Shown: in pieces, positions 9,878-13,168 of the stretch
Layout: every line of letters begins with the position of its first letter
Position numbering within the stretch: the first letter of the stretch is position 1
From: JAJZJT01 sp049964655
Lineage (GTDB): Bacteria; Actinomycetota; Acidimicrobiia; Acidimicrobiales; RAAP-2
Direction of reading: 5' to 3'
Length of the DNA: 13,168 nucleotides
Assembly (NCBI GenBank): GCA_049964655.1
Contig: JBMFXC010000073.1
Span: 1-13,168 of the forward strand
Notes under the pieces: generated by a model
What the model was told of the DNA's origin: nothing
Databases searched by the model: none
What the model saw: only the letters and a program-made list of their open reading frames with translations
Made by a program: the position numbers and the translations under genes

Positions 9878-10154
9878 GATCATCACGGACGAGCGCCGAG
9901 CCCACCAACCGGCGTCGGGGGACGCACTGGTGTCGCTTGGCGCCCAGGAGGCGCTGGCCGCGCTGGGTAGCTCGCGTCGAGGGCTGGACGAAGACGGGGT
10001 CCCGGCCCGTCGGGCCGCCTCGGGTCGCAACGTGCTCCCGCCACCCCGACGACGGGCGGTGGCTGCCGAGGTGGCACGGTGGACCGGGTCCACCGCATGC
10101 TCCACCATCCCAACCTCGAGCCCGAAGGCAGCTTCGGGAACGGCGAGACACTGA
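9873..10154 (+). pseudogene. Remnant of a P-type cation ATPase N-terminal domain
   Basis: The frame from the GTG at 9873 encodes 93 residues. Residues about 20-70 match the cation-transporter ATPase N-terminal domain pattern: two short helices (ALVSLGAQEALAALGSS), RRGLDEDGVPARRAASGRN, then NVLPPPRRRAV. In intact pumps of this family this is followed by about 800 more residues with membrane helices and the DKTGT site. Here, after AAEVARWT, the sequence stops looking like an ATPase and the frame ends at 10154, while the next frame becomes TrkA-like from about 10079. I infer that a deletion removed the body of the pump and joined its 5' end to a trkA-like gene. Whether the fragment is still expressed is unknown. 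Confidence 0.6.
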
Positions 10155-10372
10155 TGGTCCGCGCGCCGATCTCCGGCTACCTGGCCGGCAGGCAGGTGGC
10201 CGAGCTGGACGTGCCAGGAGAGATCGAGGTGATCGAGGTCAGTCGGGGCGGGCATTCCGCCATCCCGAGCACGACTGCCACGCTCAACTCGGGCGACCTG
10301 GTCAGCTTCGTCGTGGCTGCCGGCTCTCTCAGTAGGCTCCGCTCCTTCCTCGGCGGGAGGTGGCAGCGATGA
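10079..10372 (+). pseudogene. TrkA/RCK C-terminal domain fragment, N-terminal half missing
   Basis: The encoded 97 residues comprise a linker (VDRVHRMLHHPNLEPEG), then an RCK_C/TrkA_C-like domain (MVRAPISGYLAGRQVAELD, then IEVIEVSRGG and NSGDLVSFVV). RCK proteins gate K+ transporters; they normally have about 140 residues of NAD-binding Rossmann fold before this point, which is absent. Actinobacteria often carry two adjacent trkA genes (ceoB-ceoC type), and this looks like the first, truncated. It begins where the ATPase remnant ends, in another frame. Its TGA overlaps the ATG of the intact trkA copy (ATGA at 10369-10372), so it may still be translated from GTG 10079, ATG 10097 or ATG 10154 as a lone RCK_C domain. 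Most likely it is a deletion remnant. Confidence 0.65.
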
Positions 10373-10390
10373 ACGAGGTGGCAACGATGA
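10357..10390 (+). promoter_or_regulatory. Duplicated ribosome-binding/start segment of trkA
   Basis: The 16-bp segment GAGGTGGCARCGATGA occurs at 10357-10372 and again at 10375-10390, 18 bp apart with one mismatch. Each copy contains a ribosome site 8 bp before an ATG, and both ATGs (10369, 10387) are in the trkA frame. The first copy also carries the stop of the preceding fragment. This gives two in-frame starts for one protein. Confidence 0.7.
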
Positions 10391-11094
10391 GCATCGTGGT
10401 GGCCGGGGCTGGCACCGTGGGTGTGCAGGTCGCTACGGCGCTCATCGACGCCGGCAATGCCGTCGTCCTGGTTGACGCCGATCCCCGGAGCGTGGCCCAG
10501 CTGACCGACCGCGGCCTGACGGTCGTCGCCGGTGACGGCGGCGTGACCACGACGCTGGAGGAAGCGGGGGCACTGCGCGCCGACGAGCTGGTGGCGTGCA
10601 CCGGCCAGGACGCCGACAACCTCGTCATCGCCCTGCTGGCCCGTCGGCACCTCGAGATCCCCCGCGTCGTGGCCCGGGTGAACGACGAGCGTCACCGTTG
10701 GCTCTTCGACGAGACGTGGGGCGTCGACGCCGCCATCTCGTCGGCGATCTCGCTCGTCCACCTGATCGAGGAAGCCACCGGCTCGGCACGAACCGTCCGC
10801 CTGGCCGACCTGTCGTCCGTCGGGCTCGTGCTCGTCGAGGCCACCGTCACCGCGACGTCGGCAGCCCTGGGGCAGCTGGTTGCCGACCTGGCACTGGGCC
10901 GCGACGACCTCGCCGCCGCCGTGGTCCGCCACGGGAGGTCCATCTCGACGACTGCGGCCCGTCAGCTACGCGCGGGAGACCGGGTGCCGGTGGTCACGCC
11001 CCCAGACGACGAGGCTCGCGTCCACCATGCCTTCTACCCCGGGGACCAGGGGCGAGACGCCGGCGCCGACGCCGGCGCCGCCGCCGAGGGATGA
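10369..11094 (+). CDS. trkA: TrkA-family K+ uptake regulatory protein (RCK_N + RCK_C)
   Basis: This cytosolic protein binds NAD(H) and controls a Trk/Ktr-type K+ transporter. An RCK_N Rossmann domain opens with SIVVAGAGTVGVQVA (GxGxxG) and has the acidic end of beta-strand 2 in VVLVDADP. The middle holds the family stretch VVARVNDERHRWLFDETWGVDAAIS, and an RCK_C domain follows to about residue 220. From ATG 10369 it has 241 residues; ATG 10387 gives 235 and puts Met directly before beta-strand 1 as in relatives. The C-terminal tail, DAGADAGAAAEG, comes from a 12-bp x2 tandem repeat (11056-11079). No TrkH/KtrB pore gene is in the window. Its stop overlaps the next start (ATGA), so the two are co-translated. 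Confidence 0.9.
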   Translation: MNEVATMSIVVAGAGTVGVQVATALIDAGNAVVLVDADPRSVAQLTDRGLTVVAGDGGVTTTLEEAGALRADELVACTGQDADNLVIALLARRHLEIPRVVARVNDERHRWLFDETWGVDAAISSAISLVHLIEEATGSARTVRLADLSSVGLVLVEATVTATSAALGQLVADLALGRDDLAAAVVRHGRSISTTAARQLRAGDRVPVVTPPDDEARVHHAFYPGDQGRDAGADAGAAAEG

Positions 11095-12062
11095 ACGTGC
11101 TCTTCGCGCTCAACCTGTGGAGCCCGCACCACGGGCTGTCCATCGGTGTCGCCATCCTGACCGCGTTCGCCCTTGGCCTCGTCCACGGCGTCACCCCCGA
11201 CGAGCACACCTGGCCGATCACGTTCTCCTACGCCATGGGCTCGTTCTCCGCCCGACGCGGCATGCGGTCCGCCCTGGCCTTCTCGCTCTCCTTCACCGTG
11301 CAACGGGCGCTCCTGTCCGAGCTCGCCTACCTCGGCATGCTCGCCATCACCGCCAACCCGACCTGGAACGCCGTCGTCTACGTCGTGGTCGGCACGGTGA
11401 TGATGCTCGCCGCGTTCTACGTGCTGCGCCTGCGCTGCGCGCTCCACCTCCACCTCTGGCCGCCCTCGATCGGACGGTGCCATCGCCAGATCGACACTGC
11501 CGGGTGGGCAGCGCGGACCCCGACGCCGGCCATGGCTGCCGTGCACGGTTTCGTCGCCGGCTGGGGCCTCGGAGCCTTCGCCCTCATCATGGCCACCGTC
11601 CTTGCCCCCGCCATGCCCGACGCGGCGCTGGGGTGGGTACCGGGGGCGGCGTTCGGCCTCGGAACCACCGCCGTGCTGGTGCTGGCTGGGGCGGTGATCG
11701 GCTCGTTGATCCGCCACCAGCGCCTTCCCGAGAAGCTCGCCCAGAAGGTGGCGCAAGAGGGCGCCGGTTGGACCCTCCTCGTCGGAGGGGTGCTGTTCAC
11801 CACCGCCGGATCGGCCGGACTCGTCGTCCCCTCCATCATGACGGCAGGGATCACGACCGGCATCCACGTGCACAACCTCGACCAGATCAACGTCGGCACC
11901 CTGCTCGTCGGGTTGGTCGTGGTCGTCGCCGTCGTGACCATCACCCGGACCGTCCACCGCTTGCGGCACCTCCCGCCCGAAGAAGAGGACACGGAGGCGA
12001 CGAGCGGGGACCGAGGCACGCCGAGCGACACTGGCGACCACGAGTGGAGAGGACCGCCGTGA
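11091..12062 (+). CDS. Polytopic membrane protein, NicO/UreH-like (LysE-superfamily type)
   Basis: This 323-aa inner-membrane protein has about seven or more hydrophobic segments. The first half has LGLVHGVTPDEHTWPITFSYAMG, with His32, Pro36, Asp37 and His39, resembling the HxxxPDH-type motif of Ni/Co and UreH-like exporters. The second half starts again with VHGFVAGWGLGAF (His152), suggesting an internal duplication. Between them a loop rich in Cys and His (CALHLHL, then CHRQ) could bind metal, and IHVHN (His259, His261) lies late in the protein. The tail after about residue 295 is acidic and hydrophilic. I would call it a putative metal or anion transporter; the substrate is not proven. ATG 11091 overlaps the trkA stop, and GAGGG abuts it; GTG 11097 is an alternative with better spacing. 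It is co-transcribed with trkA. Confidence 0.72.
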   Translation: MNVLFALNLWSPHHGLSIGVAILTAFALGLVHGVTPDEHTWPITFSYAMGSFSARRGMRSALAFSLSFTVQRALLSELAYLGMLAITANPTWNAVVYVVVGTVMMLAAFYVLRLRCALHLHLWPPSIGRCHRQIDTAGWAARTPTPAMAAVHGFVAGWGLGAFALIMATVLAPAMPDAALGWVPGAAFGLGTTAVLVLAGAVIGSLIRHQRLPEKLAQKVAQEGAGWTLLVGGVLFTTAGSAGLVVPSIMTAGITTGIHVHNLDQINVGTLLVGLVVVVAVVTITRTVHRLRHLPPEEEDTEATSGDRGTPSDTGDHEWRGPP

Positions 12063-12465
12063 CCTCGCGCTCACCACGAAGGAGCTCCTCGGCGCCGCGG
12101 CCGAGGCCTTCGGGCGCCGGCACCGCCCCTGCGACGTCGCAGAGCAGACCGTCGGCGCGAACTGGCACCCTGGTCCACGGCCGCGCCCGGGCCACCCGCG
12201 AGATCGCCGAGTGCAGTGACCGGCAGGTCGTCGAGCCCGCGGAGCTGGCCGCCGGAGTCGTCCCTGGGGAGCACGCGCCACGCGACGCGCTCGACGTCGA
12301 GCTGTAGCTGGTCGGCTTCCAGCGCGAGGTGGCCGGAACCGCGCCGCCGTCTCGGCCTCGGCCAACCTGAAGAAGGCTGCCCTGGCCGCCAGGGCAGCGG
12401 ACCTCCGAGGCGACGCCACCCAGCGCCCGACGTCATTGTGCGAGATCCACCGACGCTATCGGTGA
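12061..12465 (+). pseudogene. Frame-broken remnant of an unrecognised gene
   Basis: Three adjacent blocks show strong coding bias (nearly all third bases G/C) but in alternating frames. Block 1 (12061 to about 12170) reads DLALTTKELLGAAAEAFGRR and on to VAEQTVGANW. Block 2 (about 12170-12336, shifted by one) reads RATREIAECSDRQVVEPAEL through DALDVEL, hits TAG at 12305-12307 where a Gln codon would fit, and continues LVGFQREVAG. Block 3 (about 12337-12465, back in the first frame) reads NRAAVSASANLKKAALAARA and ends at TGA 12463-12465. Two indels and a nonsense change would explain this. GTG 12059 overlaps the preceding stop and could still start an 82-aa peptide ending at 12307. The family was not recognised; it looks helical and charged. 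Confidence 0.5.
12376..12398. terminator. Strong hairpin, possible terminator of the trkA unit
   Basis: GCTGCCCTGG (12376-12385) and CCAGGGCAGC (12389-12398) form a perfect 10-bp stem around CCG. There is no following T tract. It lies in the Ala-rich part of the decayed gene, where codons for Ala-Ala-Leu-Ala-Ala produce symmetry by themselves, so the regulatory meaning is uncertain. Confidence 0.35.
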
Positions 12466-12684
12466 CCAACCATCGCCGTCGGTGACGAAAGCGAGGCTGG
12501 AACAGGGCGGCGCACTTCGGAAGCTGCCATCGGCGTGGTGGTGCGGACGCCTTCCCAGCTCGCTGTTGCAACGACTCGATCTGGTCGTCATCGGGCCGGG
12601 CCGACGCGTCGGACAGCAGCGGAGGAGTGGCCTAGCTGCTGAACCTGCGATACTCGAACTCTCGCTTGGAAAGAAGGGCTCCCG
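12466..12684. other. Intergenic stretch without a recognised gene
   Basis: No coding frame with convincing third-position bias was seen on either strand. Base composition is visibly less GC-extreme than in the rest of the window. The octamer TCGGTGAC occurs at 12459-12466 and 12479-12486, 20 bp apart. A GATACT hexamer just downstream of 12640 could be a -10 box for the next gene, but no good -35 partner was identified. Confidence 0.4.
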
Positions 12685-13168
12685 ATGATCATTGCCATTG
12701 CCGGAGCTTCCGGTTTTGTCGGACGCGCCCTGACGGCCCACCTGCTCGACAGTGGGCACGACGTGGTCGCCCTCGGTCGCTCGGTCGATCCCAGTTCGAC
12801 CGATGCGAGGGCCGTTCCAGTCGACGTCGGCGACGAAAGCGCGACCGCCAACGCTCTGGCAGGCACCGAGGCCGCCTACTACCTCATCCATTCGATGGCA
12901 GTTGGTGACGGGTTCCGCGACGTCGATCTTCGTCTGGCCACCGCCTTCGGCCGGGCAGCGGCCCGTGCTGGCGTCCGACGCATTATCTATGTCGGAGCCC
13001 TCGGCAACGCCCCAACCTCCGCACACCTGGCAAGCAGGCAAGAGGTAGGTTCGGCCCTCGGCGCTGCCGGCGTGGCCGTGATCGAGCTTCGGGCCGCGGT
13101 CGTATTGGGCGCGGGCAGCATCTCGTTCGAGATGCTCCGTTACCTGACCGAGCGGCTGCCGGCCATGG
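12685..13168 (+). CDS. NAD(P)H-binding, epimerase-like (atypical SDR) protein, 3' end outside window
   Basis: The visible 161 residues are the start of an extended or atypical SDR Rossmann protein. MIIAIAGASGFVGRALTAHL carries the GxxGxxG dinucleotide loop at residues 7-13. AYYLIHSM follows beta-strand 4, and RRIIYVGALGN marks beta-strand 5. The YYLIHSM stretch recalls proteins in which such a domain is followed by a DUF2867-type C-terminus; that part would lie beyond the window. The canonical YxxxK is not seen in the expected place, suggesting a binding or regulatory rather than classical oxidoreductase role. ATG 12685 has a purine-rich GGAAAGAAGGG just upstream. Codon use is softer (ATT, GGT, TTT, CGT are common) than in the neighbouring genes. 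Confidence 0.85.
   Translation, partial: MIIAIAGASGFVGRALTAHLLDSGHDVVALGRSVDPSSTDARAVPVDVGDESATANALAGTEAAYYLIHSMAVGDGFRDVDLRLATAFGRAAARAGVRRIIYVGALGNAPTSAHLASRQEVGSALGAAGVAVIELRAAVVLGAGSISFEMLRYLTERLPAM

Noticed and set aside
11034..12419. A 461-residue minus-strand open frame across the membrane protein gene
   Set aside because: Its translation is charged and low in complexity, while the plus frame has clear membrane segments and overlaps trkA properly.

Overview
The window is very GC-rich, and its genes use almost only G or C at third codon positions. Many have GTG alternatives or overlapping stop/start codons. This points to a high-GC actinobacterium; an Acidimicrobiia-like or similar uncultured lineage is my guess, and nothing here fixes the genus. 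No tRNA, rRNA, transposase, integrase or CRISPR array was found.

Layout. (1) 1-2900: a short-chain dehydrogenase (minus strand, running off the left edge) is divergent from a complete SdsA1-like alkylsulfatase. A palindromic operator candidate lies between them. (2) 2718-3911: a YihY/BrkB membrane protein on the minus strand, whose 3' end overlaps the sulfatase 3' end by 183 bp. (3) 3912-4149: a divergent control region with a paired 27-bp direct repeat and a near-perfect inverted repeat. (4) 4150-9682: a plus-strand cluster of MFS transporter, UspA-type stress protein, cobalamin-binding-type radical SAM enzyme and FAD disulfide oxidoreductase. The last three genes are linked by two 8-nt stop/start overlaps. 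(5) 9683-10372: a scarred stretch with degenerate repeats and three hairpins, then a P-type ATPase N-terminal fragment joined out of frame to a TrkA C-terminal fragment. (6) 10369-12062: an intact TrkA/RCK protein translationally coupled to a polytopic NicO/UreH-like membrane protein. (7) 12061-12465: a frame-broken unrecognised gene. (8) 12685-end: the start of an NAD(P)H-binding epimerase-like protein, in less GC-extreme sequence.

How the parts may work together. The sulfatase would release alcohols from alkyl sulfate esters, and the divergent dehydrogenase could act on such products or be unrelated. Usp, radical SAM and flavoprotein genes are almost certainly co-translated, so they are the best candidate for an undescribed functional unit; its substrate cannot be read from the sequence. 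TrkA would gate a K+ transporter that is not in the window, and the preceding trkA-like copy has lost its NAD-binding half.

A recurring oddity is in-frame tandem repeats at the edges or linkers of consecutive genes: 27 bp x3 in the MFS gene, 12 bp x5 and a 93-bp hexanucleotide tract in the radical SAM gene, and 12 bp x2 in trkA.
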